Source: Isoetes taiwanensis
Lineage: Eukaryota > Streptophyta > Lycopodiopsida > Isoetales > Isoetaceae
Assembly: GCA_021234155.1 (NCBI GenBank)
Contig: JAJEKV010000002.1
Span: 20,042,480 to 20,106,479 of the forward strand
Direction of reading: 5' to 3'
DNA length: 64,000 bases
Positions within the stretch are counted from its first letter, which is position 1. Each line of letters begins with the position of its first letter. This document shows, one piece after another, positions 35,921-48,299 of this stretch. The notes below the pieces were generated by a model. That model worked only from the letters and a program-made list of their open reading frames with translations. It was not told the origin of the DNA and made no database searches. Both the position numbers and the translations under genes were made by a program.

Positions 35921-38039
35921 CACTCATGTCACCACAAACTAAACAACCATGTCAAAAAAGAGGCGTAAAAAGAAAGAACCTCAATGTAACCTCGAATTCC
36001 CAAACTAAGGCCAAGTCCTGAAGCGACGAAATCAAATCTGTACGCTAAAATGGCAAATGAGACAAAGGCGGCCCCTAAAGATCAAGAGCCAATCGAGACG
36101 ATACTCAAGCGCATTGCAAGAGAGAAAGCAGTACACCCACGCCACATTAAATGCCGTGAAGGCGAGAAACATTAGCAAGAGATGTAAGCTAAGAGGACGC
36201 AAGGTAGATGTAAATAACTAACCATTTTAAAAGAGAAATGAGGGAGATATGCATCCAACGCAAAGTTCAACAACATACAAAAGCAACTCCCACAAATTCC
36301 CAGCCGCGGTTCAAGCTACTAAACGTAACACAAAGAGCATGAGCCAGATCATAACACATCCTTTAGACACATAACCATCCAAGTGTAACTGCCGAATCTT
36401 AAACTCCAAATAAGAGTCAAAAATCCAAAGAAAGTCCCATCCAATTTGTGGGGCGTTTTATAGCGAGACAAAGCAAAAAGGAAAATAGGAAAACGGCAAA
36501 ACCATAGTGAAGCAAGGTGCATGGACAAGACACAAGGAAGCAAAGGCTCAAACTTAAAATAGAGGAGCAACAAGAAAAGATCCCAAATCAATGGGTGAAT
36601 TTCAACTACAAAGATCAAAGCAACATTGATAAAGATTACCAACTAAACCTAAACTTGAATTTCATCATCCTACTACACTTGTTACCATTGTGCCTCCCAT
36701 ATACTATCATCCCACGTTGACCTACCTATAGAAAATAAGCCATGACCGAAGTAGCAACTCTCACATCCTCAAACTAATTAACTCGTGAATCTACATCAAT
36801 TATCCACATCTTCAACCACATCTGAAACATCCCATGTCCCCTGACCGGGCCTCTTTAATCTTTAGATAATCCTACTGAAGCTAAGAAATAATATAGGAAC
36901 CCAAAACCTTCCTAACAATCCCAAGTCCTAATGAGAATGCTACTCACTCACAAAGGCATATGAGAGATTCTTCAAAGATGCACTTATTTAAAATGCAATT
37001 CGCCTCCCCTAAAACCCGAGCAAATAAATTAAATTTAAACTAAAGATGCATAGTTGCACTCAACCAACAAATCCAACATTTTACTCAAGGAGGTATAAAA
37101 ACTCAAATCTAAAATGTCCACAATTCAAACAAAGATGATTTATATGCCAATAACTAAATTTCATTAGCACCTTAACTTCCCCAACACTTTACCATAACCA
37201 AAATGACAAAAGATCGCTTATGCCACCAATACCAGTTCTGCTACGAAACGTCCACAAGAAATGTCCACAAGGGATTCCTCGAAGCAGCAAAACCCACCAA
37301 GCCATTTGAAATGAGTGCGAAAGACTAAGAATTCGGACATAATAAGCTTGCCAAAATAAGAAAAAAAGGCAATGTAAAGTTAAACTAACACTCAAGGAAA
37401 TCCAAAGAAACTATCCGCCAAACTTAGATAGTTTTAAAAATACCCAACATGCAAAGCATCAGACTCAAAGCTCAATGCATGAACTAGCCAAAGTTCATAT
37501 TCACTGTATAAATGTAGATCATCAACCCCTTAAGCAATACTCATATCAAGCAATACCCAACTTAATGAATAAACGTGCGCAGAAAGCGCACAAGAGAGTA
37601 GCCCATACAGAAAAGAAATATAATTAAGATGCCAATCACATGGAAGGCACAAACGTCAGCCCCAGAAACCCAATGCGAAAAGGAAAGGGAAAGGAAAGGC
37701 ACATCCACATGCAAGAAAAACGTGAATAAAACATCAATACCAAAAAGTTCTGTTCCCAAGGAAGGTTCTTATGGCTTAATAAAAGTGGAAGTCTCAAATC
37801 AAAACCTGCCTATAACTCAAAATTTACATGCCACTCATTACCTCTTTACTGGGGACCAAACCTCCAACACTTAGCGCTACCAACATTAGTAGCGACTACA
37901 AGCCACCAAATGCCGTGAACGTGAGAACCTAAAACTCTTAAACCACACAAGGCCATGGGAGAATAAATCTAAAATCTATAAACCTCCCCACCGTATTCTC
38001 GTCTAGGTAAAGTAAAGAGGGGCAACGTTCTCATAACAA

Positions 38040-38100
38040 GGTTTTCGATGCATAAAAAATGTGAAGCATGTAAATAAGACATTGCTAAACATCAGATATC
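38040..38100 (+). repeat. Dispersed repeat shared with 48,240-48,300
   Basis: 'aaaatgtgaagcatgtaaat' at 38,057 reappears as 'aaaatgtgaagcatataaat' at 48,243, with flanking words in common. It indicates that the long internal parts of the first and last units of the insertion share sequence beyond the boundary modules. Confidence 0.5.
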
Positions 38101-39782
38101 ATGCGTTTATAAAATCATGCTTCCCATCAGATAATACTTGACTCAAAAAGATTAAACGTGAAGTTTGATGTATAATGCAAATGCGAATTTTCTATAAAAG
38201 TTGAGAAAATGATAGCTTAGACCGGCAGTTATGCCCAAAGTACGACCCTGGAGCCCTAAAGATTCAGGTATAACTGTTACGAAAGTGTGATATTGTACGA
38301 TGTGCCGGTATTTGTGACTTAAAAAGCTAGAAAGGCACAACACATGTGAGAAAATAAAGCCCCACCATTTGTTTGCATAAACGCTTAAGCTTAAGGAACA
38401 AAGGGCATAGATTCATCAAAATTTCAACGAAAGAAAAACAAAGTCTACCGGGTTTGTTTGCACAAACATCTATGTGCGACACCCTGCGAGGAGCAAAACC
38501 CTTAGAATGCAAAAGCAAAAGTCTGATGAATAACAAGAAATCGACAACCTACGTTGAAACCGTGGTTGTTCAAAAGCACACAAGAACCCCACTTTAACCA
38601 GAGTTACTTAAAAATGTAATGATACTCTATCCCAGAAATGTAAATTTAATACTAAAATGCAATCTAATACGTTAGTTTATTTGCACACTCCACGCGCATC
38701 AAAACAGTATTGTCACATGTAAACAACACCAATATGTGGATTCAAAAGCGAGCTTTGCTCTTCTCGCAAAAGAAGGGCAAGTAAGCGCAAGATCCATAAA
38801 TCAAAAAGTAACAATGCGGAGTCAAGCACGCAAAATGAAAAGACTAAATAGATTTGACTTATCTCCGAAAGAGGCCGCCGAAACTAAGGTCAGAGATGCC
38901 AAATTGAAAATTACAGAAAAACAAATGCATACCTTACAAAATAAGTAAATCAGGGTAAACTAGAAAGCAAAAGAATCCTTTCTATTTTAAGCTTTAATAA
39001 GATAGTAAAAACAATCGACAAATGAGTTACTTATCTCCTCCTTGTAGTAAAGAGAAAGAAGGAGGTTAAATAGGGATTAGTATTGCCTGCCGAGAATACC
39101 ATGGATCACCTTGTAGCAAAGCAAAAGATTAAAAGAAAAATTTAAATAATCAGAGTAAATGCGAATGAATGATGAGGCCCTCCTTTCCGAAAATGCAGCG
39201 AGGCCACTAGCAACACCAATACCTATACTTGCACGCAGGACCACCAACCATCATGGAGAACTCTAGACCAAAAACACACAAGCATAAAGGCCACCATCTC
39301 TTTGCACAAGGACCACCACAACATTACTACAACCCTCAACGCAGAGAAAAGGCACATGCTACAAAACAATTAATCACTTCTGTAAAGAAAAGCCACTAGA
39401 ATAACAAAACGATATTTGGCAAAAAGTAACTCAGCCATCAGTAGAGAAATGTCAAGATTAAATGCAACAATAAAATACAACATATATGCTAGGATCAAAA
39501 AGGGAAACACTACACCCTGAAATTCCAAAAGAAAAAGAAAAGCATTCTTGACTACAAAGGCATGCCGTAAAAGCACTTCCAAACCGAGAAAAGAGGAGAA
39601 TCATTTGCAACATCAACACTTGGCAATGCGAGGACCACCAACCCCTTGCAAAGGAACTCCAAGACCAGCAACAATATTTAGTTAAAAGTACTTCTCAGAA
39701 TAACAAAGAAATGACAACACGTAACTAGTAACCAAACAAAGAGACACCTAAGTGGAAACCATAAGGCACGAAAGGTACAAGA

Positions 39783-39960
39783 GGGTGGGAGGGGTGGGGG
39801 AACAAGTAATAAAAGGAGGAGAGGCTCTAAAAATCCGCTGATAGAGACAAACGAGGAGGAAAGTCACAATTTAACAATATAGTTACATCAACTAGCCTTC
39901 AATAGTTTTGATTTATCCGCTTATCTCAAACGCTGTATAAATCATACTTAGAGCCTAGTT
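39783..39960 (+). repeat. Boundary module copy 2
   Basis: gggtgggaggggtggggg at 39,783-39,800, 'aaaaggaggagaggctc' at 39,811, 'gcttatctcaaacgctg' near 39,919, 'tataaatcatactta' and 'gagcctagtt' to 39,960. This is one of the best preserved copies, with four adjacent G runs. Confidence 0.65.
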
Positions 39961-41057
39961 GCACCTGCAACGTAAAACCCACAACACCAAAACAACCATG
40001 CTCGAAAAAAGAGGCGGCAAAGAAAGAACTTAATGACCTCATCTCACGTAGAAAGTTCAACAACCCTAACAAGGTACGACAAAGGGGTTGTTATGAAGGC
40101 CAATAGCTTCTTCAATACCAACACTTAAGCTATTATACAAACAAAGAAGAAATGATTCAATGCCACAACTTAAAACTATAGAATCAAAGGAAACTCTCTA
40201 CCAACAAGTAAAGAGCAAGGGGCTAAGAGCAAGCAATCTACACATTGAGCATACAGCTTTAAACCGCCATGTATCGAGTAAACACCCTCAAAAACCAACT
40301 CATTCAAGGGTTCTAGAAAGATGCAAATCTTAAGGGCATTTAAAACTCAAGACATCGATTATATGCTTCTATGTGCCAACTAATCATAAAAGAGCATACT
40401 AAATTGTCCTAAGCTAACAAACAATTACTTCTATGAAATACAAATGGAACATTCTAAACCTATAAATTCAAGAAGAGAGTATCCTTACCCTTCCGTAAAC
40501 AAAGCATGAAAACACCACAACAATTGAGAAGTTTGCAAAGTGCAGCAATTCAGACTCGCATAAAGGACTTGCAATAAATGGGAACTAACAGCATAAAATT
40601 ATAGGATCCACATACGCAAAGGAGCTCCTTCTTCCACCAAGAACTACATACTCAAAGTCAAGTAACCCTAATCCAAACATCAATCAAAGTTCAAAACCTA
40701 GCGAAAGAAAGACTAACACGAAGTTTGGAGTGCCCGCCACCATTGTAGAAGCGCCAAGATTAACAACACAAAATACTAAACATATATGCTTAGATCAAAA
40801 GTAAAACACTAAGCACCCCTAATGAAAGCAAAAGACTTGACTACAAAGGCATGCCGTAAAAGCAATTCACCAACCATGAAAAGAGAATCACCGCAACATC
40901 AACACTTGCACGCAGGACCACCGCCAACCCTGCAAAAGAACTCAAGACCAGCAACAATATGAAAGTACTTCAGAATAACAAAGAAAATGACAAACACGTA
41001 ACTAGTAACCAAACAAAGAGACACCTAAGAACCATAAGGCACGCGAAAGGTACAAGA

Positions 41058-41240
41058 GGGTGGGAGGGGGTGGGGAAACGTTTACCAAAGGAGGAGAGAG
41101 GCTCAAAAATGGCCGACAGAGACAAACGAGAGGAAACACACTTCTAAAATACTATATTACATCAATTCAAGGCTCATAGGGCCGGATTTCATTCGCTTAT
41201 CTCAAAACACGATAAATCATACTTCTAGAGCCTGGGCTTG
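41058..41240 (+). repeat. Boundary module copy 3
   Basis: gggtgggagggggtgggg at 41,058-41,075, 'accaaaggaggagag', 'cgcttatctcaaaac' near 41,191, 'ataaatcatacttctagag' and a slightly altered unit start 'cctgggcttg' to 41,240. About 1.28 kb downstream of copy 2, and the flanks also match, so the two belong to a tandem duplication. Confidence 0.65.
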
Positions 41241-41999
41241 CACTCAAATGTAAAACCGACAACACCAAACAACCATGCTGAAAAGAGGCGTAAAATAAAA
41301 GAACTTAATGAATCTCATCTCACAGAGTTCAACAACCCTAACAAGGTAATGACAAGCGCTGTTATGAAGGCCAATAGCTTCTCAATACCAACACTTACAT
41401 ATACAACAAAGAAGAAAGGATTCAATGCCACAACTTAAAACTATAGAATCAAAGGAAACTCTACCAACAAGTTAAAAGAGCAAGGGGCTAAGTGATGCTG
41501 TGATCTACACATTGAGCATAATAGCTTTAAACCGCCATGGTCGAGTAAACACCCTCAAAAACCAACTCATTCAAGGGTTCTAGAAAGATGCAATCTTAAG
41601 GGCATTTAAAACCTCAAGACATCGACATGCTCTTATAAAGCCAAACCAACCGCTGCAAAGATGACACTAAATTGTCCTAAGTTAACAAACACCATTTCCC
41701 TATGAAATACAAATGGGAACATCTAAACCTATAAATTCAAGAAGAGAGCATCCTCACCCTTCAAACAAAGCATGAAAACACCACAACAATTGAGAGAAGC
41801 CTGCAAAAAGGTATAACTAGACTCGTATAAAGGACTTGCACAAATGGGAACTAACAAAAAAGATGAAATTACAGATCCGCACATGCCTCTCTCCTCCTTT
41901 TGATTAATGAAACCATGCCAAACTACCGTTGGTGCTGAACAACGAAATAAAATGAATGAATTTGGAAATTGTTCTGAAATTAAACACACAGGTTTCCCT

Positions 42000-43340
42000 T
42001 TACTAAAATGGAAAAAGTACATCGCTGGCCCAGAACACTTCCAAATTAAAACTCTATGTCACCGGCCTTAAAAAGTATAAATCAAGTACCATGACAACCT
42101 GTGATAGAGTGACTACAAGGTGATAAGTGAACAAGCTTCAAGCCCCAACCTCATTGCCTAAAACAACGACCCCAACAAAGATAAGAATCTACAAAACCTG
42201 CGAAACATCCACTCATTCTAACAACCATCCAATCCAACTCCACGCAGGTGCCTTTATGCCTACAAGGCCATCCATCTCAAGCCAAGCCAACCAATCATGG
42301 GATAAATGTAACCATGCCACTGCCACCCCCAACACCGGTGAACCCTCGCGAAACTTCACCAAAACGCAACATCCATCGCATGAGTATTCCCCAAACCCAA
42401 GCACAAGCCACCAAAAACGCACCATGGAATTAATTCGCTTTAGCACGAGGTCCACTATAAATCACAACTTGTTTCGCCACCTAAGCACGAGGGCCAAATT
42501 CTCCGCTTAGCACAAGGACTCATACTCTACAATATCCCCAAATCCTTTAATGAACTTAACGACGGTACAAGGCACGCTTAGAAAACGACTATCAACGGCA
42601 AAATGAGGAAACCATTACCAAATATCACATTTGCAACCACGCCACCTGCACAGCATGAGGATCAAAGATCAGCAGCCACAGCAAAGCATGACCAGTAATC
42701 ACCGGCAAACACCAAGAAACTAAAAAGACCAAACTTAATGAGGGGTGGAGGTGTAATGCTTTACCTATAAAGGAGAGGCTCAAGAACGCCTGGCGTGAAT
42801 TAGCCTCGAAGGCAGCGATTTATCTGGGCTATCTCAAAACGCAATATAAACTCATACTTAGAGCCTAGTTGAACTCCAACACAAAACCAACAAACTACGT
42901 CAAAAAGAGGCTAAAAAGGCAAAGGAATTGTGCATGTTTAATTCACATCCGTACCCAGAAAGCTAGGTGTAGCAAACTAACATGCCTCAAAGGCAACCCT
43001 TGACAATGTAGACAAGGAAGAGAAACTGTTACCCGACCCTACCCTAAAACTCTGAAAGTTGAACGTAAGTCTAAAGACCGTGATCCAAGCAAGAGGGATG
43101 AACCAAGGGAATCAACACTCATACAAGATGAAATACAAAACAAGAATAACTGTATGAGCGGTACGATAACATAAGGATTCGATGCCAATTCCAAATGCAA
43201 GAGGAGCAGGAGTAGTGCCTAAAGGACATTGAGGAGGAATACACAAGAAGGTCCAAACAACTAAATAAAGACTAAAGAAACACTAAAGAGAGATGAACCT
43301 GCTAAAATGAAATCTTAAAAAGGGAATGGGACATACAACG
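42000..43340 (+). repeat. About 1.3-kb direct repeat, left copy (partner at 46,000-47,340)
   Basis: 'agtaccatgacaacc' (42,086 and 46,080), 'acatccactcattctaac' (42,206 and 46,202), 'gcctacaaggccatccatct' (42,258 and 46,250), the boundary module, 'gacaaggaagag' against 'gataagggaagag' (43,011 and 47,010) and 'cattgaggaggaatacaca' (43,228 and 47,240) keep the same order at a distance of about 4.0 kb. Confidence 0.7.
42742..42870 (+). repeat. Boundary module copy 4, shortened
   Basis: A weakened G tract (ggggtggagg) at 42,742, 'aaaggagaggctcaa' at 42,769, 'ctatctcaaaacgc' near 42,828, then 'tataaactcatactta' and 'gagcctagtt' to 42,870. The middle is some 50 bases shorter than in copies 2 and 3. 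Directly after it comes 'gaactccaacacaaaacc', nearly identical to the left edge of the whole insertion (29,991-30,014). Confidence 0.6.
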
Positions 43341-45252
43341 CCCAATCAGTAGTATATGGCGGCAAAGGGCTTATTAGCCAAAACCAAAGAATACTTTGTT
43401 GAATTGGGAGTGCTGGTGTTTCCAAACCCGCCTGTAATTTGAAGCAAAAGCAAGATTCTGTAATACAATCCAAATATGAGAAAACCCTATCAATGCAACG
43501 AAAACGGAGCGCAATTCATGGAACTGAAGGAGAAAACCAAAACGAATAAGTCAAACAAGCACACCCGAAACCCCCAATGGAATCCAGAAAGGGCCAAGAA
43601 AGAAATGATATGGAAGAAGGTTCCAGGAATTCGAAGATATACCCTGAAACACTCGAAACCCCAACATCAAAGAGATGCTCCTCGATGAACACAATGAAAT
43701 GACAAATACTTATGAAGGTGAAGGCATTTATGAAGCATGAGATCAAAAAGGTGGGTCAACGTGGTGTCATTCCTTCGCCTTCAAAGCCCCACAAGGACAC
43801 CCAAATGGACAGGGCTAAAATGGTAAGACGGCACGCAGCTGGAAACAACCCATCGAAACCATTTATCGCAATCCCTGAAACGACACTGAAATCGGCCCAA
43901 CTCCTCGGCCAAGGAGGATCCCTCCGAACTGAATGCAATCCTCCCCAATGGTTCCAATGGAACTCCAACCTAACCATTACCTCTTTCATACTTACATGCA
44001 AAATGACGACTTCACAAACAAGTAAGGAGGCAGTTAGAAAAGACCAAAAAGAAGGCACCCACCAAATGGTATTATGGAGGAACCCAAATCCAGAGGTTTT
44101 AAAAAAGAAACAAATTGCTCAACTTCCGGGAGAGTATGTACTATAGGCATTCAGCATCAGATTTCCAAAAAGCAGTACAGATTGCAAAACTCTAGCTTCC
44201 CACTATACTCGAGTAATGGAGCGTGGACAAGAGACCAAAGAATCTCTAACCAAGTACGGGCCAGCGGCACAACTTCCACTTTCAAACAAGGCCATTCCAC
44301 GCCGGGAATAAAATTAAACCAAACCAATAAAAGATAAAATTCAAGGATCAACAACCCAAGTTAATAGGATCAACAAAGGAATGCTTTAAAAACCCGGCAT
44401 TACGAACAACCTAATTCATACCACTAACCAAATATGCCCCAGTCCACTAATTCTAATGCCTAAAATGAGCTCCAAAGACCATGTCAAATCTCAAAAATTA
44501 AAACTTGAAGCATCGTGAAACACAAATGCAAGACTCATATAAAGCGCCATTAGAACAATGTATGGGCAATTCTAAACACAAACTGCACAAACCCCAAAAC
44601 CAACTAAAATATGAAGATGAGTGATAAATTTACTACCTAAAGATAAGAGGTACATCTCCTACTTTTTTCAAACTAATAAAAAGGAACAAGGGCAAATATT
44701 ATGAGTGCATTCTCGCTAAATATAAGGCCAAGACACTTGTGATAATCAAACTATAGATGGGTTAAACATTTGAAACATACCTACCTCTTGTACCAATTGG
44801 CCGTAACTACCACTTGTAACTGTAAAGTACTAAACTAGACAGGAACCGCAAGCCTATAAATCAACAACAAAATGCAAAAAGGACTCTAAAGTCCAACTGA
44901 ATATCGCCTGAAAAACACAAGCAATGGCAACTAAACGAAATGTTACATGGGGTGGGGAGTATTATTACACAAAACGTTAAACTAGGAGTAAGTAGCACTA
45001 TTGATTCAAAGGGCAAGCTGGATTTATTGGAACAATTTGACAAGCTTCTGTACACCGAAAACCTTAAAATGCACCTATTAAAAGGTCAGATAAAAAGGCA
45101 TATGTACCACAAACTACAAACTTTCATTACTTACGCCTAGATGGACAACCAACCTTGTCAAAGTGAATATGGGTTGCCTCAAGAAAGTAGATTTCCTTAT
45201 GCAATGTGGGAGCCATTGGGGTTTATTAAAATGCATTGGGAAAATGCTTAAA

Positions 45253-45452
45253 CCGCCTCCATACGCATTGAATGCCGCGTCTCCATTCTCATCTAAATAA
45301 AAGTCTCCACACAAGAAAGTCACACCGTAAAACACCTCCTAGACGCAGCCTCTAAACTCCGCTTCCATACGCATTGAATGCCGCCATTTCGCATTCTCCT
45401 CATCTAAATAAAAAGTCTCAACACAAGAGTCAGTTAATCGCAAAACACCTCC
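45253..45452 (+). repeat. Two-copy tandem repeat, period about 106 bp
   Basis: 'ccatacgcattgaatgccgc', 'ctcatctaaataaaa', 'gtctc(c/a)acacaag' and 'aaaacacctcct' occur in order at 45,260-45,340 and again at 45,364-45,452. Confidence 0.75.
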
Positions 45453-45585
45453 TGCATTCCAGCCCACATATAGCCCAAGGTGAAACCCATCCTCCGAAAA
45501 ATTTCCAAAGAGAGATCTAAAAAGCTCTTCCCTCGATCTCGCAGCAAAACCTCGCAACACCAAAATAATCAAATACAAATGATCC

Positions 45586-45710
45586 CAAGAAAAGCTAAAA
45601 TGACAAATTAAGACACCGCAAATACAATAAATTATAATCTCAAGAAAGCTTAAAATGACCATGCTGCAAATACAATAGATTATAATCCCAAGAAAGTTTA
45701 AAATGACAAC
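45586..45710 (+). repeat. Short tandem repeat 'aagaaagcttaaaatgac', 2.4 copies
   Basis: 'aagaaaagctaaaatgac' at 45,586, 'aagaaagcttaaaatgac' at 45,642 and 'aagaaagtttaaaatgac' at 45,690, separated by 'gcaaatacaataaattata' and 'gcaaatacaatagattata'. The periods are 56 and 48 bp. Confidence 0.8.
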
Positions 45711-45999
45711 TAAAAAGCTCTCAAGAAAGACACAAGGACGCCAATGACAAAAGAAAATCATGTAAGAATAAACTTCAAGAAAACTCAATAACCTTCTCCA
45801 AGCTCTAGGGGTTTAGATCATAGAACACATGAGAAAACTATAGCCCGTATCAAGTCGTGGCTAAAGCCAAAGTATATGTAAATCTATACTAACAACCAAA
45901 AAAAAAAAAGTTCTATGGGAAGTTTAAGAGCTCCCCAGATTGTAAAGCATGTGCAGCACCAAAATGAATGAATGAGCCATAGGAGCCCCTCCTTTCACT

Positions 46000-47340
46000 T
46001 CAAAAATGAAAGTACATCATATTCTTAGAACACTTCCAAAAATCCCTCATGCCCACCGCCTTGGGTACAAGTATAAACAAGTACCATGACAACCAGTATA
46101 GAGGACTACAAGCAAGTGATAGTGGAATGCCTTAAGTCAACTCCGCTGTTTCCAAAAACCATGACCCCAACAACATGAGAGCTCATACAACCTCGAGAGA
46201 ACATCCACTCATTCTAACTACCAATTCAACCCATCAGGTAGTGCCTCATGCCTACAAGGCCATCCATCTCAAAGGCCAAATCCAATCACGGATAAATGCA
46301 ACCATAACCGAGCTCACTGCAATACGCAAAACTACCAAATGCAACACATCCACCGCATGAGGGCCCTAACCCAAGCACTAGGGCCACCTCAACCCTCGCA
46401 CGAGGGTGAACATCCATGGCATCCAGATCCACTTCATCGGGCTACCTAGCAAACAACACCCAAGGCACCCAGGTCCACCATATCATCCACAACTTGGCTC
46501 AGCTACCCAGCACGGTGGCCAAACCTCGCCAGCACAAGCACCATCACAATATAACCAAAGCCTTTAATGAATCCAAAGACGAGAAAACCAAAGCACGCCA
46601 ACAAGAATACTAGAGTTACTTCCCTAGTAAGAACAAGCGAAACAGATCGGGAGAACAAATGGCCCAAAGGCACAAGGGGGTGGGAGGGGGGGGCAAAGCA
46701 CTCCAATGAGGAGAGGCCTGAGAACAAATTGAGCAGAGAGACAAAAAGGGAAAAATGCATCTTAAATACTCCAAAGAAAACACTCTCTTTTCATGGGGAT
46801 ATCACACCAGTCTGTTAGGCGGATTTATCCGCTTATCTCAAACGCTAGCTGTATAAATCGTGATTTCTAGAGCCTAGTTGAATCTAAATACAAAACCAAC
46901 AACCATGATGAAAAAAAGGAGGCAAGAAAAAACCAGATAGTGACCACATCCTTACATCTAGAATGCCAGGTAGCAACCAATATGCCCAAAGGCAAATGTG
47001 ACAACATAGATAAGGGAAGAGAAAATGGGCAATGCATCTCATCTCAAACCTAAAGTGGAACTTAAGTCCAAAGGCCAGAGATCCCAAGGCAAGCGACTGA
47101 CCCGGACGCAAACTAAAGAGAACGGGCCACAATGTAGCCAAAACGAAATAAAGACAAACTAACGAAAAGCGCAGCAAGATAACCTAAGGGTACAAAGCCA
47201 CCCTAACTACAAAAAGGAGCATGGGAAAAAGCAAAGAAGACATTGAGAGGAATACACAGCAGGTCCTAAATAACCAATAGTACAAAGGAACACTAAAATG
47301 TAGATGGAACAAAAAGCTAAAAAGCTGATGAAATTCACAT
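46000..47340 (+). repeat. About 1.3-kb direct repeat, right copy (partner at 42,000-43,340)
   Basis: Right-hand partner of the repeat at 42,000. Because each copy contains a boundary module in the middle, the 4.0-kb distance equals one long unit of the insertion family. The plus-strand frame at 42,127-42,510 and its region here (46,175-46,360) do not conserve a protein, so the repeat is not coding as far as I can see. Confidence 0.7.
46676..46880 (+). repeat. Boundary module copy 5
   Basis: A G tract of 5, 3 and 8 Gs at 46,676-46,693, 'atgaggagaggcc', 'gcttatctcaaacgct' near 46,831, 'gtataaatcgtgatttct' and 'agagcctagttg' to 46,880. The 'aaatactccaaagaaaacac' word at 46,766 is shared with the right end of the insertion. 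Confidence 0.65.
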
Positions 47341-48101
47341 ACAACCTCCAACCTGCGAAAAGAGCAAGTATAAAAGAAGACATGTAAACACGCTAAGAGC
47401 ACACAAAACTACCAAAGATACTACTACTTAGTATAAGAGGAGCAAAGCCCAAACACAAGGCCCAAGACTACAAGCAAAGCTTTAGAATGCAACCCAAAGA
47501 CCAAAATAGAAACTAAATCAATGCAACTCCAAAAGCTGCATCAAACACCACACGATCAAAATCTACAAAAACCGAAGCTATGCATCCATAAGGACTTCGC
47601 TTGAGAAGGCAAAGCAAAACGTAGCTTAAACAAGTACACATCCTAAACACCCCCAACAAATTATGCAATAAATTAAAGCATGCAAAGGTTGGTAAATGAA
47701 GGAAAGTGAGGCCAAGGAATGAGAGAACGCTGCTATAATGTACCAAGAAAAATACCCAATCCTACTAAAAATCAAGCAAGGAGAAGGGTAGAAGCACCAT
47801 GGCATGTGATTTCTCATTATAAAGGCGTAAGCAAAAGGCTTGAGATCGCACAACGTCAACCAAGGTCAGCCCTAGCCTTCAGTGCCCCTTCAGAAAGCAC
47901 GCGGACGTTAAACTCAAAAATTGGATGTGTAAAGTACAAAATCAAGTAAAGATCTTTAACATCCCAGCTAAAAGAACTCTATACCATAGAAACCATTAGC
48001 CAATTTGGAAAACTACTAACCAGGTGCCCAAATAACAAGCTGCCCTTTCTCAAAGTTGCAATGCTAACATTTAAATCTAAAGGCATTCAAATAAACCGAC
48101 A

Positions 48102-48190
48102 TAGACCAACCAACTCTTGTAAAGAGAGAAACCTGGACGCCTTCAATTAAAACTATATAGACCAACCAACTCTTGAAAGAGAGAAAGAGG
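48102..48190 (+). repeat. Two-copy repeat, period 56 bp
   Basis: 'tagaccaaccaactcttg' followed by 'aaagagagaaa' occurs at 48,102 and 48,158. No function is evident. Confidence 0.75.
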
Positions 48191-48299
48191 GATGTTCAAA
48201 CTTCACAGCTGACTGACTTAAATAACAAATGCTAAACTAAATAAAATGTGAAGCATATAAATGAGCAATGTATAGTGGCATGCCAAATACTAACCTTTC

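Larger units (their letters stand above)
39470..41930 (+). repeat. Tandem duplication, period about 1.27-1.30 kb
   Basis: 39,471-40,660 and 40,771-41,930 are the same sequence with scattered indels. Examples: 'gactacaaaggcatgccgta' at about 39,550 and 40,840; 'aagagacacctaag' at 39,738 and 41,016; 'gttcaacaaccctaacaagg' at 40,055 and 41,328; 'aaagcatgaaaacaccacaa' at 40,501 and 41,767. Each copy contains one boundary module. Unequal exchange or tandem insertion could produce this. Confidence 0.75.

Noticed and set aside
42127-42510. Plus-strand open frame of 127 codons rich in Ser, Thr, Pro and His
   Set aside because: The matching repeat at 46,130-46,500 does not keep the frame, so it is probably chance.
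43712-44146. Plus-strand open frame of 144 codons, and the overlapping minus frame at 43,756-44,058, considered as a LINE ORF1 or gag
   Set aside because: Neither frame shows a zinc knuckle, RNA-binding or DUF4283-type signature that I can point to, and neither is conserved in the repeat partner.
45339-45788. Minus-strand open frame of 149 codons, hydrophobic
   Set aside because: It spans two short tandem repeats in A/C-rich DNA. The Phe/Leu/Ile-rich translation is what the complement of such DNA gives by composition; no conserved motif.
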